DNA from: Tetrastigma voinierianum
Lineage: Eukaryota > Streptophyta > Magnoliopsida > Vitales > Vitaceae
Length of the DNA: 64,000 nucleotides
NCBI GenBank assembly: GCA_016808115.1
Contig: JAEQBH010005286.1
Span: 457,501-521,500 of the forward strand
Direction: 5' to 3'
Positions within the stretch are counted from its first letter, which is position 1; the number at the start of each line of letters is the position of its first letter. Below, one piece after another: positions 11,521-23,228 of the stretch. The position numbers were made by a program, and so were the translations under genes. Under the pieces are notes generated by a model. It was not told the origin of the DNA. It ran no database searches and worked only from the letters and a program-made list of their open reading frames with translations.

Positions 11521-13330
11521 ACAAGTTCTAATGATGTGCTCAATCATATGACAATTCTTGCATCAAGAATCTTTGAGGGTATGCTCTTTCATAATTTGAT
11601 CTTCTTGTTTTACTGTTAAACATCTCTAGACGTGTAGTTGTAAAAAAAAAAAAAAAATACCAATAAGAAAAAAAGTACCTCATTTCATGTCTTGAACTAT
11701 GTATAGGTTGTGTAAATTCAAATCTTTGAATGTAATTTAATCAAAGCCATTGGTTATCCTATAAAATATTTTTTTATAAAAAGGAATTAACATTAAATGT
11801 GAATTGAGATATATTCTAACAGCTTTATATCTTATTAATACGATATTTATAATCTTATAATTGCATCGAATTTGTAACACATGCGCCCCTTTTGTTCCTT
11901 TCTTTTGTGGTATATGAATGTGGAATATTGATTTGCAAGATCCACACGTAGCAATTATAAATCTATAATATTGTATTCCTTGAGTGAGTTGATGAACATT
12001 TTGACCTTAAACATTTTTTTTTTCCTTCAAAAAAGTTCTTTCATCAAAGTAGGGATTTTCTTAAAGAGCTGGAAATTTTCAATCACTTGTCTTTGGATTG
12101 CTCCCATGGAAAACATCCTAATTCGATCTCAAAGGTTTTTGGAAATTTTAGGTACTGTTTGGTTATAGTTTTTGAAAATTATTTTTTGTTACGAAAAAGA
12201 ATGAGGAAAACATTTGGTTCTTTTTTTTTTCTAAAAAACAGAAAGAACACCAAAAACAATAAATTAAGATCATAAAAATAGTTTTTCATAGACAACTAAA
12301 ATGGATAAAAACAAAAACAAATATGATTAGGAAAATAAGCTACAAAAAAATAAAAAATAAAAAATAATAAAGGGAAAAGAAAGTAAAATATCTGAAAGTT
12401 GTTTCGTATGCTTCTCCTTTTAAAGCAAATTATGGATAAAACTATTTAGTGAAAAGGGTTTTGAAATTCTAAAATTATTCGTTATTGAGAAAAAAAAAGT
12501 TCCTATGGAGATACTAATTAAGACAATAAAAATATTTTTGTTGTGGTCACTCATGATTTACAAATCAGATCATCCATATTTTAAATAAACTGTAACAACT
12601 TTCTTTCATTAAGTAATTCACATGATCATGATGTAAAAAAAAAAAGTAATTACATGATTCGATGGTCACAGGATAAAATCAATATTTTATTTTTTGATGC
12701 AATTCTTTAAGTTTGCAAACATTTACCTCGGGATAAAAGAAGAAAGAGAAATTAGCTTTTATAACTCGAAGTTAAAATATCCATCAAAACTATAGAATGG
12801 TTAGCTACTCAAGATATAAAGGAATAAATCAATATGCATAAAGTGCCAAACAAATGCTAAATGCCAATCCCAAAATAAGAGTTGATAGATAACCAAAATA
12901 TAAAAAGCGACAAATCCAAAGTGATGAGAGGAAAGAAGTAAAGATAAAAAATAAACAATTCAAAATATAAAATAAAAGAAAATAAAATAATTAATAAGTA
13001 TGCATCTTAGGCGTAAAATTGAAAATAATAGTATAGAGGTCAGGCATCCATATGGGAAGAATCGTAATCGCCGCTATGAGCATTCTATCCACCATCTCAT
13101 CAAATTCTGTAAGATAGGAATCTTGGGAGCATTCTATCCGCTACGGCAAGCTTTAATATCTCATAATCAAAATAATAAAAGCCAATGCAATATCTGACGT
13201 CCAGATGAACAATCTCCTTTGTAGCCTTACAAAATTGTTAAATGGCTAGCATTTTGTGGCGACCCTAATTATGACCCAACCAGAAATATTTTGGGAAATC
13301 AACCAGAAAATGAATTTTTGCAAGATCTAT
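11521..13330. other. AT-rich intergenic DNA, no gene recognised
   Basis: No supported gene or structured element. The phrase GGTACTGTTTGGTTAT at 12149 resembles the ends of common plant MITEs, but no partner end was found. Long A/T runs dominate. Confidence 0.4.
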
Positions 13331-13331
13331 G

Positions 13332-13550
13332 GAGGGCTGCAAGGCTCAAACCGAAGGCCTAACACTAATCTCATAGGGGTGTGAGGCAACACCCTCGTCG
13401 TATATACTTGACCCAATTGAAGAAACCCTGTACGATCTAAGGTTTATATATATAGGGTGAGGGCTGTAAGGCTCAAATCGGAGGCCTAACACTAATCTCA
13501 TAGGGGTGTGAGGCAACACCTCGTCAGATATACTTGACCCAATCAAGAAC
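13332..13550. repeat. Tandem repeat of about 125 bp, first part (two units)
   Basis: Two successive units share AAGGCTCAAA(C/T)CG, GGCCTAACACTAATCTCATA, GGGGTGTGAGGCAACACC and TATACTTGACCCAAT. The second also begins CCCTGTACGATCTAAGGTTT. A third unit lies at 15663-15811 beyond the LTR that separates them. No coding function is visible. Confidence 0.8.
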
Positions 13551-13581
13551 CCCATGGCACTTAAAATCTAACTTTCCCCTC

Positions 13582-15662
13582 AGGACCCTAGAAAATTCCA
13601 ATTTTCTGAAAAGGGCAAAATCGTAATTTTAGTAAAAATCCAAAATTTTTCTAGATCTCGGATGATGAAACAGGCTTCACCGCAATCGTCTCGCCAAATC
13701 TAAATACTACATTGAATTTAATCGACCTCGAGGATACCGGAATTTGCACGCTTTTAAACGAAAGGTCGTGTGGGACACTTGGAGCATTTTTTGAGAGGCA
13801 CATTGCAGACACGTGTCAAGCTCCAAATTCAGTCAAGTTGAAGCTCAAGGTGGGACCGACGTTGACACATGGCATGATGCCATTGGGTTGAGGCAAGTCA
13901 AAATCCATGAGAAGCGGACATGGATGAAATTAAGGAAATGTAAATGAGGAAAAGGACAAAAATGCAATAGTGGTCTTTCTTCAAAATTGTAGGACCAAAC
14001 GGGAGGAGGAAAAGAGTTGTAGAGAGTTAGGTTTTTATGTTTTAGAGAGAGAGAGTGCCACTTTCTAAGATCCCGGGCAATCGGGACCGTTTGGATTAAT
14101 GGAACAAGAAGGAAAGCTGCTCTACGCGGAGGACAATCATGTGACCCGGCGGAGTTTAATAAACTCATGAGGTATTGGTTTTATCCTACTTGTTTTACAC
14201 TTTATTTAAGTGTTTTGTAATGTTTGAGTTGGTTTGAGCCGTGGAGGGGTTGCTTGATCGGTCCTAAACTCGAACCTAATTGTTGGAATTTTAGGAGACT
14301 TTTTGGACTGTCCGTGACAGTCCAGAAACAGATTGGGCTGGTTGTGTTGGAAATTAAGCATTAAATTGTATGTTGGTATGTATGAGACCAGGAATAGCCA
14401 TGGAATTCGGTTCCACCAAGAGGAACTGATGTAGGAGGAGTTGAAGCCACCCAGGATGTACCCCACTTGTTTTCGCTTTAGGACTCGTAAAACAAATTAG
14501 TTTTATGAAATGGACCATGAATGTCCATGTGTTTTGGCATTGAATTGTTGAAATGAATGGCTTGGTATGTGTGGAAATAGATAGGTTAAGACATGATTTT
14601 AATGTGTTAACACAATGACACAATTATATAAAATAAAATTGTGCTGTAAGCCATTGGAGATGGTATTGTAAATTGCTCAAGTGAGCTAATTTGGGGAGTT
14701 TGTTGATCAAAGAAATTAATAGGTTAATGCTTGATGTGTTAACATGAAGTCACAATTATATGGAATATAATTGTGTGTGTAGCTTGTGATTTGCTCAAGT
14801 GAGTTAAATTGAGTGATGGTTGATGTTGAATTACATAAAAATTGTACTCGATTGAAAATATGCATATTGACGTATTTTATAAATGGTTTCAAAACTAAGA
14901 TAACGCATTTCATACGCACCGGCAACCTGGGGACGTTAGTGAGCATGACATGGATTTTGTAAAAATCGGCATGTTTGTGAAACGACCACAGGATGATATT
15001 TCGAGAATTGGGTCAGAGATGGGCCAAAAGATCATTTTCGGATGAGGACTATGATCAAGCTTCTGAAAGCTCACCAACCAATTCGCCCTGAGGGTAGTCC
15101 CATATTTTTACCGATTAATGTCAGTATATTTTTCAAGAACAACAAGATTTGTTTTGAAAATGATTATTTTCTCATACATAGCTTAGGCAAGTGTGAGTTA
15201 GTCGGTGAGGACTCGTGACATGGGGTGATCATGTAGACATGCAAGTAGGATCACGTATTTACTTGAGTGTGTGTTTATTTTGGAGCATTGCATATGCACT
15301 TAGGTGAAGAGTAACCCATTTAGGGTGATTCCACTACTGAGCATTAGTTCATCCTGTCGAGGGATTATATTTTTCAGTACAGGAGCGCCGAGGGACGCCA
15401 CGAGACTCCATTTGAAAAAGCCTGGTTGTGGCTTTGATGGTTTTTGGAATACATGTATTACGATGATTTTAATATATGTCAGATAAGAGAAATTTTAATA
15501 ACTCTCGAACTATTGGAATATAGTCGTGATAATTGTTTTTATGAGTATTGGCTTATGAGCCCAAGAGGCATTTTAATTAAGCATGCTCTCGTGGATACTC
15601 CAGACGATAGAATTTCAGCAGTCGACTGTGCAGTCAACTGACTCCCCGGAAAATGGGGCCGC
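13582..15662 (+). mobile_element. Degraded solo LTR of a gypsy family (plus orientation)
   Basis: This 2.1-kb block reads from AGGACCCTAGAAAATTCC, through a GATCTCGGATGATGAAAC motif, to CTCCCCGGAAAATGGGGCC. Reverse-complemented, it aligns along its length with the LTR at 44153-46243. Shared landmarks are the CTTGGGCTCATAA, CCATCAAAGCCACAA, TAATCCCTCGACAGG, TTGCCTAAGC and TTAGCTCACTTGAGC phrases. There is no internal coding region and no second LTR nearby, so it is a solo LTR left by LTR-LTR recombination. It has landed inside the tandem repeat at 13332-15811. The canonical TG/CA ends and target duplication are eroded. Confidence 0.72.
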
Positions 15663-15680
15663 AAACCCTGTACGATCTAA

Positions 15681-15720
<40 letters not shown>

Positions 15721-15811
15721 TGAGGGTCGTAAGGCTCAAACCGAGGCCTAACACTAATCTCATAAAGGAGGCAACACCCTCGTTGTATGTACTTGACCCA
15801 ATTGAAGAAAC
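15663..15811. repeat. Third unit of the 125-bp tandem repeat with a TA microsatellite
   Basis: Starting AAACCCTGTACGATCTAAGG, this is a further copy of the unit at 13424-13550. Its TATATATA run is expanded to about 34 bases (15685-15718). The unit continues through GCCTAACACTAATCTCATAA and TACTTGACCCAATTGAAGAA. The LTR at 13582-15662 separates it from its neighbours. Confidence 0.8.
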
Positions 15812-15924
15812 CCCTCAGACATCTATGCTTATATGAAAGCCGCAATCAATAAAAGTGTCTTCCTGCCTATGGACGTAAGTCAAATTAGAATGCAAACGGC
15901 GTGTTCTTGTTATTTTTCTTGTTT

Positions 15925-16936
15925 GGCTGCAATGTTTTAAAACTCGACAGACTGACCGATCGAATCCTTCAACCGAAAAGGTTTTCCTGGCCCGGTCACC
16001 GATTGTGCCGAAGTGCCATTTGACCCGATCAAGAACCATTGGAAACGGCGATTGACCTGGACTCGCTTCGAACCGAACGGTTCTATGTGAGCGAACGGTT
16101 TTATGTGGAACTGAACGTCCAACCTAAATCAACCCATTAAAACATTTAAAGACTCCAAATTTCATTATACATTTAAATAAAACTTTTATTTAATAAATTC
16201 TCATCATGTGCCCAATTTAACAGATAGCCCAAGACCTCATCAGATACTTATGAGAATGGTAAGGGCATATAAAGACCCTCACCCTTTTATCTCTATCCGA
16301 TATGGGACAAGATTAGACCTCATTGTATACTTATGAGAATGGCAAGGGCATATAAAGACCCTCAATTCTTTTATCTCTATCCGATGGGACAAGATTAAGT
16401 GGGTTTGAAGAATAAAAGAAAAAATTCCAGCTTGCAAGATTCAAACCTAAGTCCTAACATTCAATAGGTAGATTCTTAAACCACTATGTCACTTAGTTTT
16501 GATGAATGTTGAGAAACAAATTTATAATATTCACTTCTAAAATTTATTACAATATAAATGTAAATATTATTTTTTTATTTTCAATAAATTTTATGTTTTC
16601 CGAAATTTAAAATACTAAATTATAAAGTTTTAAAAAGAAATTTTAAAATTGCATTTTCAATAAAGATTTAAATTTTCAATAAATTCTCCTTTTTATAGTA
16701 TTTGAAATTTCTTTTTTCAATGAAAGTTAAACATTGATACGACTATATAAAAACAAATAAATAGCATTATAAATATTAAATTATATATATTTTAAATAAT
16801 TTTATATTTTTAAAAAATATAAATTATATATTTATGACATCACCGGTTCAACCGCGATTCAACCGCCGGTCCGACCAGTGAACCGTGAACCGGTAACTTT
16901 TCCGATTCAATCACCGGTCCGGTTTTTAAAACATTG
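15925..16936. mobile_element. 1-kb TIR transposon (MITE-like) with a visible empty site
   Basis: The insert has inverted ends: CAATGTTTTAAAACTCG at 15930 and, reversed, CCAATGTTTTAAAAACCGG at 16937. Inner sequence near both ends is rich in CCGGTT/AACCG motifs (GAACCGAACGG, ACCGGTTCAACCG). The opposite arm of the large inverted duplication reads TTCTTGTTTATTGTC when reversed (near 38215-38235) and lacks the insert. That defines the insertion as about 1016 bp with GTTT repeated at both edges. An 83-bp tandem duplication (16233-16315, 16316-16398) with CATATAAAGACCCTC lies inside. No transposase is encoded. The superfamily is uncertain. Confidence 0.75.
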
Positions 16937-16984
16937 GTTTATTGTCTTTCTATTTGCCGTTTATTTTGCAACAAATATCATGAC

Positions 16985-17757
16985 TAGATATTCCCCCATA
17001 TAGATTTTAGTTCCTTCTAGAACCAAATACTTAAGGATTGGGTGAGTGAAATCAAAATGGGTGAAAAAACAACACCACCAAAATGCATACCTCAAAACTA
17101 TTTCTCCAGATTTTTAAACTTGCTCAGCAGTTTTGGAATAATTCCTATCTTTTCATGAGGTTCAGTTCAAATCGACTGAATGCTCAGAAATATTGATATG
17201 CCAAAGCCATTAATCTGGGACACCTGAAAATAACGATTAACAACATTCATTAAGCCATTTGGCAATATATATTCTATTTAAGCTGCTGCATTGAAGAAAA
17301 ATTCACACATAAACTGTAATTACAGTTTAGGAAATCCATTCCTCGGCAGCATACATTAGTGCCTGTCCATGGCAGCAGATGGAAAGGCTAAGCTCAGTAG
17401 CACATCTACGAATTTCGCTTAACCACAAATTTAATGAATGAAGAGACAGGGTAAAGGATCCAACTTCCACAATCCATAGATGTAGTGACGGTGACCATAT
17501 TCACTTATTGTTGTTCCTGGATATGGAGTTAATATGTAATCCCAAGCACAACAAGGTCTTATGTATTTCAAAAAATTGAGATGTTCCCAACACATAGGAT
17601 CCAGGTTGGTTTTATAACAAGACTTGCATACCAAGGGGACATCCAACAATGGCGACTCCATCCCAACTCTTCTGAAGATATCAACTAAAAGGTCTTTGTT
17701 CAAATCTTCCCATTTCCCTCCTTCCATCTGATAATGAAAGGAAAAAAAATATTTCAA
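16985..17757 (-). pseudogene. F-box/LRR-like protein pseudogene, left-arm copy
   Basis: Read on the minus strand, the frame from 17720 begins MEGGKWEDLNKDLLVDIF and continues RVG, VPLVCKSCYK, then DPMCWEHLNF. This is the F-box pattern of plant F-box/LRR-repeat proteins of the At3g48880/SKIP19 kind, which recruit substrates to SCF ubiquitin ligases. After shifts in frame the first exon ends with CATELSLSICC and ALMYAAEE near 17340. A second exon (about 17235-17085) carries the LRR-like CP(K/R)LM segment and IIPKLLSKLKNLE in broken frame. An intron-type TTTCAG precedes it. An AG directly before the ATG (17721) suggests an upstream 5'-UTR intron. Only about a third of the usual 300 residues is present and there are several frameshifts. 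The copy at 37435 is its inverted duplicate; this copy keeps the better F-box. Confidence 0.75.
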
Positions 17758-20129
17758 GATTTACTGTACAAATCAAACTAAATGCATGAGAAGTATGCAA
17801 CAAAGAGTAGAGTACAGGATCGATCAAATAATGAGACGAAATAAACATAGATTTACCTGAAATTTTTGTGAAGAAGTAGAGATTTAAAAAGGTGGGTAGC
17901 ATCAGTTTAAGCATCTAATTATTTAAAGAGACATATTTGGCCACCTTTTCAACTTCCATATGCTTCATTTAAAACTTCACCAACCTTTCAACTTCCAAAT
18001 TTCATCCAGCTTCGTTCAAATGATTTTAGTGTGAAAAAGAGGAGAAAAGATTCTTTTTTTTTTTTTTGACTGAGTGTTTGAATTATTATTTTTTAAATGA
18101 GCACTTTTTAATAATAGTTTTATATTTTGAATTAATAAATTTTAATAATAAGGGCCATAAGAAGCCAATATACCTATTCTATGTTGCACCGTCAGAAAGC
18201 ATATTTTTTTGCTTCCTGCTATCTGATTATGGGTATCGATACACTTAAGCTTTCAGTCTATACATATATTTTCTTTGCATGGTAAGAAAGATGGTGACTG
18301 AAGAGAGTACAAGAAACAACCTGAACCCACAACACACAGCACAAACAAAGAAAATCGAAAACAGACCCAAAAAGAAAACAGCCCCCAAAACCCTCCCTAA
18401 TACCAACTGGCATGAGAAAAACTAAGCAAGCACACAACATCACCAAGAATTCAGCCAATCTATGAACTCAACAAAAGTTTATGAGGGACATTTTAGTCTC
18501 CGACCAAAGATTGTAAACAAAAGAACTCTTCAGCTTTTGAATGGACAGCTCCATATCTTCAAAGACAATCTTGTTTCTCAGTCTATATAGAAATTCAAGC
18601 TCAAAACATTGATGTTGCGTACTTAAGTTTGTGAACTATAGCACTGTTTAACCCGAACTCAACTCAAGCTCTCGAAACAATGGTGAGATGAGTCTTGGAA
18701 TTTTCAAATGGGTGTTTGTGGTTTATCACTATCAGCAAGATACCTCAAATCTGCTTGAACAGATTCACTGTTCTGCTTGTTTTAAGTAGTAGCGCCTGTA
18801 ACTAATGATCATATTGGGATTTACTTATTTTTGTATTCACTTTTTAAGGTTCACATGAACAAAACACGATTTCTAGTTAAGCAATTTGTAGGGGATTTCA
18901 TAAAACAACTTGCATTCAACACCAGATCTTTTTGAATCAACCAATGCTATACAAAATTCTAGCTCTTCAAGATTTACATAAGCTCAAGGAAAATATTTTA
19001 GTAGAATAATCAAAAGTTTCGATTCATATGAAAAATCCAATCCCAAAACGTTGAAATAAAATAAGAAATTAAACACCTCAACCAATTTCAGTTGCTTAAA
19101 TTATTATGAACACACTGGGAGAAAAATTGGTGCAAACCAAAAGGTCCAGCATTTAAGTAGTTAGCAAATGAATTTCTTAAGCAAATTATCAATTATCTAC
19201 ATTTGATTCAGGTGGTTTTTGAATAATTTTTTCATTTAAAAACGTTTTTTAATGAATATTGGAATAAACAAAAAATAGAAATCACCTTTTTTAAAAAAGA
19301 CAATTTATTTTTACAATTTTAAGAAAGCTAATACATCGAAGATATTTCATCTTAATTCTTAAAAACCAAAAAATATGATTAAGCACAAATATCTCAAAAT
19401 TAAGGCCAAATACAATGAAGATGAATATATATATAAGATTTAAGCTCAAATCAAATAGATTTCCCTAACAACAAATTTCCATATCCATAATCATGCCCAA
19501 ATCTCACAATAATCATAAAGCATGAAAGGTCCACAAACAGAAAATCTATACCCCAAACAAGTACTTGTACAAACTAAAACGTAGAAAAGGTAAAGAGAAA
19601 TTTATCTACTTTTGAGATTAAATATGTAGATGCAGTGGTTATGCAATGAAGAAGATAGGAAAAAAAAGTAGCGTTTGAGTTGTGAGAAAATGAGAAAGAA
19701 AAAGAAAAAAAGTGGGAAAAGTGGACGAAATGGAGGATGGGAAAGAAGGGTAAGTAGGTCACTGGCAATGGATAGCTGATGGTGACCGGCCAGAAAATCT
19801 TCCGACGACGGTAGGGCCGGTGATGGAAAAAGGAAGAAAGAGAAAGAAATGGCAGGCTTGCTAAAATATAAGATGATTATTAATTGTCCTCGCCACCGAT
19901 GCCCATATTGACAAGGAAATCACATGAATCGCATGAAAGAGTATGGAATCAGAAAAAATCCAAGACATTAAATCTTTCTGAGTTGATGACTACAGCTTTC
20001 TGTGTTTGTTTTAAAGGGCCTGGAAAGAAACGACAACATTTTCGGTCCTTCCTATGCAATTGAACTTTGCCTGTAAACTGTAATGGTCTTATCCTAGATC
20101 TTATTTGTTGATTTTCAAGCAAGGCTGAA

Positions 20130-22076
20130 ATGTTGGCATTTTTTCGAGTGGTAGAAGTTGGCAAGTTTATCAGAATACCCTTTTCGAAACTGTGTCTCTT
20201 CTCAAATCATCACTATTCCCGTCTTAATCAATCTCAAGCTTCTTCTACGGAGACCGATGAATCTTTTACCATTCCATCGATGGTTCCAGAAGTGCCAAAA
20301 TCTTGATGCCAAGAAAAGATTTCACGGTTGATGGAAATGTGGCACGTTGTAATTGGATGATCACCAGCCTCAGCAAAGATGGGCGAATTATGGAAGCACG
20401 TAGATTGTTTGATGAAATGCGTGACCCGGATGTGATTACTTGGACATCTGTATATCGGGTTTTATCAAATGTGGGAATGATTGAAGAAGCGAGGAGCTGT
20501 TTGATAGAGTGGATGCGAAGAAGAATGTGGTTACCTGACAGCTATGGTTGGTGAGTATATAAGGTCGAATAAGATTTCGGAAGCGGAGAAGTTGTTTCAT
20601 ATGAGATGCCTAACAAAATGTGGTTTCTTGGAACACTATGATCGATGGATACGCCCAAATGGTGTGGAATTGATTCCGCAATGTACCTTTTGAGAAAAAT
20701 GCCAGAGAGGAATGTGGATTTCTTGAATACGGTCGGTCTATGCTGGCTCGGTGTGGGCAGAATTGAGGAGGCGCAGAAGCTTTTTGATCGGATGCCTGAA
20801 AGAGATGTGTGATTTCTTGACTGCCATGATTGATGGGTTGTCAAAAAATGGGAGGATTGATGAAGCTTAGGCTGCTTTGACAGAATGCCAGAGCGCAAAT
20901 GTGGTTTCATGGAATGCAATGATAACTGGTTATTCCCAGAACTCGAGATTGATGAAGCTCTTGATTTGTTTGAAAAGATGCTCTGAGAGGGATCTTCCTT
21001 CATGGAATACAATGATCACAGGTCTTATTCAGAATGGGGATCTAAGGAGAGCAAGGAAGTTAATGAATGCAAATGCCTAAAAATGTCATCACTTGGACTA
21101 CTATGATCACTGGTTATGTCCAAGAATGCGAGAGTGAAGAAGCCTTAAAAATCTTTTCGAGGATGCTGTCAACGAATGGGGCAAATCCTAATCAAGGAAC
21201 TTTTGTGAGTGTTTTAGGTGCTTGTAGTAACTTGGCTGGTCTTGGTGAGGGACAACAGATTCATCAGATAGTAAGTAAAACTGTCTATCAAGATAGCACA
21301 TTTAGGTATCAGCCCTCATAAACATGTATTCAAAATGTGGAGAGTTGACTGCTAGGAAGATGTTTAATGATGGAATGACTAGCCAGAGGGATTTGATTTG
21401 ACGGATTTGGTTTCGTGGAATGTATAATTGCAGCTTGCGCCCATCATGGATGTGGTAAAGAAGCTTATACGCTGTCTGTCGAAACTGCGAAAACTGGTTC
21501 AAACTCGACGATGTCACCTATGTGGGTTGATTCTGCATGCAGCCATGCTGGCTTGGTAGAAGAGGCCAAAGTACTTTGATGAGCTTAGAAAGACGGGTCC
21601 ATACTAGTGAGAAGATCACTATGCATGTTTGGTTGATCTATGTATATCGGGCAGGAAGGCTTAAGGAGGCCGTTGATTTCATTGAACGGTTCGAGACTGC
21701 CATCAGCACGTGCTGTGGGCGCTCTACTTGCTGGATGTAATGTTCATGCAAATGCAAAGATTGGAAGCTGGCTGCAAAGAAGCTTTAGAGGTGGAACCAG
21801 AGAATGCAGGCACTATATGCTACTCTTGAAACATATATGCACTTCAACCGAAATGGAACGGGCTTCAAGAGGAGGCTGAAGATGAAGGACAAGGGTTTGA
21901 AGAAGCAGCCTGGCTGCAGCTGGATTGAAGTTCGCAACAGGGTTCATGCGTTTGTTGTTGGCGATAAGTCTCATTCACAATCTAAGCTTATTTATTCTTT
22001 AATCCGCGACCTCCATTCAAAGATGAGGAAGGTTGGGTACGAACCGAATAATGTTTTTCTATCTGATGAGTATTAA
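20130..22076 (+). pseudogene. PPR protein pseudogene (PLS class with E domain, At2g35030-type)
   Basis: The stretch encodes an organelle-targeted pentatricopeptide repeat protein of the RNA-binding PLS class. An ATG at 20130 opens a 59-residue leader rich in R, F and S (MLAFFRVVEV), a plausible mitochondrial presequence. PPR motifs follow: MITSLSKDGRIMEARRLFDE, DVITWTSV, WNAMITGYSQNSR, SWNTMITGLIQNGD, NVITWTTMITGYVQECESEE and LGACSNLAGLGEGQQIHQ. The end is the conserved E-type region KDKGLKKQPGCSWIEV with HAFVVGDKSHSQ (about 21885-21985), closing at a TAA at 22074. The motif order follows Arabidopsis At2g35030. At least six frame breaks are needed, including a TGA at about 20305 and jumps near 20555, 20875, 21080, 21320, 21540 and 21740. 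It is intronless like its family and close to full length (about 620 residues), so decay is by small indels rather than truncation. It has no counterpart in the right arm. Confidence 0.88.
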
Positions 22077-22852
22077 TATAATGGCATTTACCATTGAAGA
22101 TTCGTCCGAAAACGCGGTACTAAATCAATGATGATCCCTGATACATGTTCAATCTATATAACTCATTGTAGCTAATTTCAGAGAAGATTAGCACTATCTC
22201 TCTCTATGCTATACAATGCCTTGCATATTAAAACTTGAAAGTTTGAAAGCATCCTCTGCAAAATTTGTTCATATCCCTTGACCTCAACCTTTGCATTGTC
22301 CCTACAGAAAAGGTCATCTAAAGGAGTTCCACGTGGAGGTGAGATAGATATCCTTTTCCTCAAGAAAAGGAAACAATAATTGAGCGGGGGACAACAATAG
22401 CTCCATTGAACAGCCCCACATCTTGTGTATAATGAGGTCGGTCCGGGATGAGGCAGGGCCAAGATGAAGATGAAGGGAGAAGAGGGGAAGAAATGGTCTC
22501 GCAATGGGGGAGAAAAGGATGAGAGAGAAGATAGGTGTGGTATAAATCGCTAGGGGCATAGGGGAATGGAAGGAAAGAGAAAAGCAGTCTGCTGCTGGTC
22601 ACGTCATGCATATTGACGGTGTGCAGATATTTAAATCAAATCAAAGGAGAGAGAGAGTAAAGTTAATCAACTGATTAAGAATTTCTTTTCAAATTAAAAG
22701 CACTTTTGAAAAGTTTCGCTTATCGTGAATCTTTCTTTGGGCGGTGGTGTTTATTTTTTTACTTAATGTCAATATAATTTTTTTGAGTCTAATCGTTAAA
22801 TAAGACTTACTAACATTAAATATACTGCTTATTTTTAACATTGGTGAAGGAG
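22077..22852. other. Intergenic DNA including inner part of the left inverted arm
   Basis: No gene is supported. The part from about 22440 to 22665 is the reverse complement of about 23895-24120, sharing CATGCATATTGACGGTGTG and GGAATGGAAGGAAAGAGAAA. The sequence is purine-rich on the plus strand. Confidence 0.6.
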
Positions 22853-23228
22853 TAGGGATGTCAATGAGACGGATTATTTTAGGTTCTCGTCTCACCTCGC
22901 TCTTAATGACACATGTTTAATTTAATTTTAATCGGGTTTTTAATTGGTTTGCTTTATTTTCTAAACTTAGTGATCGTTCAGTATTATATCTTCTCAGAAA
23001 CCTGAGAAAATTAGAAAATTTCAAAAATGACAAAATGTTAATAAAAATAATAAATTGTCATAAGGGTTCAGGGAAGCCTAGAAAATTCTTTAGATCTCGG
23101 ATGACGAAACGACTACAAATAAGCATCCGCCCACCCTCATGAATTTTTAAATGCGTCAAGCTTTAATCAGTATTAACGGCTCTGCCCATCAGCACCGCCC
23201 CCGCCCAAAACCCCAGTTGTCATCCCTA
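22853..23228. mobile_element. Candidate hAT-like MITE at the centre of the inverted duplication
   Basis: The left end TAGGGATGTCAATGAG and the right end GTTGTCATCCCTA form an imperfect terminal inverted repeat of the RGGGATG(G/T)CAA kind seen in plant hAT MITEs. No matching 8-bp flanking duplication is visible. The interior near 23085 carries TCTTTAGATCTCGGATGACG, a phrase also found at the starts of the gypsy LTRs in this window, so the element may be composite. No coding capacity. Confidence 0.5.

Larger units (their letters stand above)
15825..22665. repeat. Left arm of a giant imperfect inverted duplication
   Basis: Segments of this arm recur reverse-complemented in 23890-38345. The matches are 15833-15915 with about 38240-38320, 16940-19290 with 36218-38220 plus 27005-27313, 19540-19860 with about 24190-24570, and 22440-22665 with about 23895-24120. 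Order is preserved, so this is one duplication event in inverted orientation, later altered by insertions and deletions. Arm-specific material here is the TIR element at 15925-16940 and the PPR pseudogene segment 19870-22440. The stretch 17758-19540 contains no gene that I can support. Confidence 0.82.
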
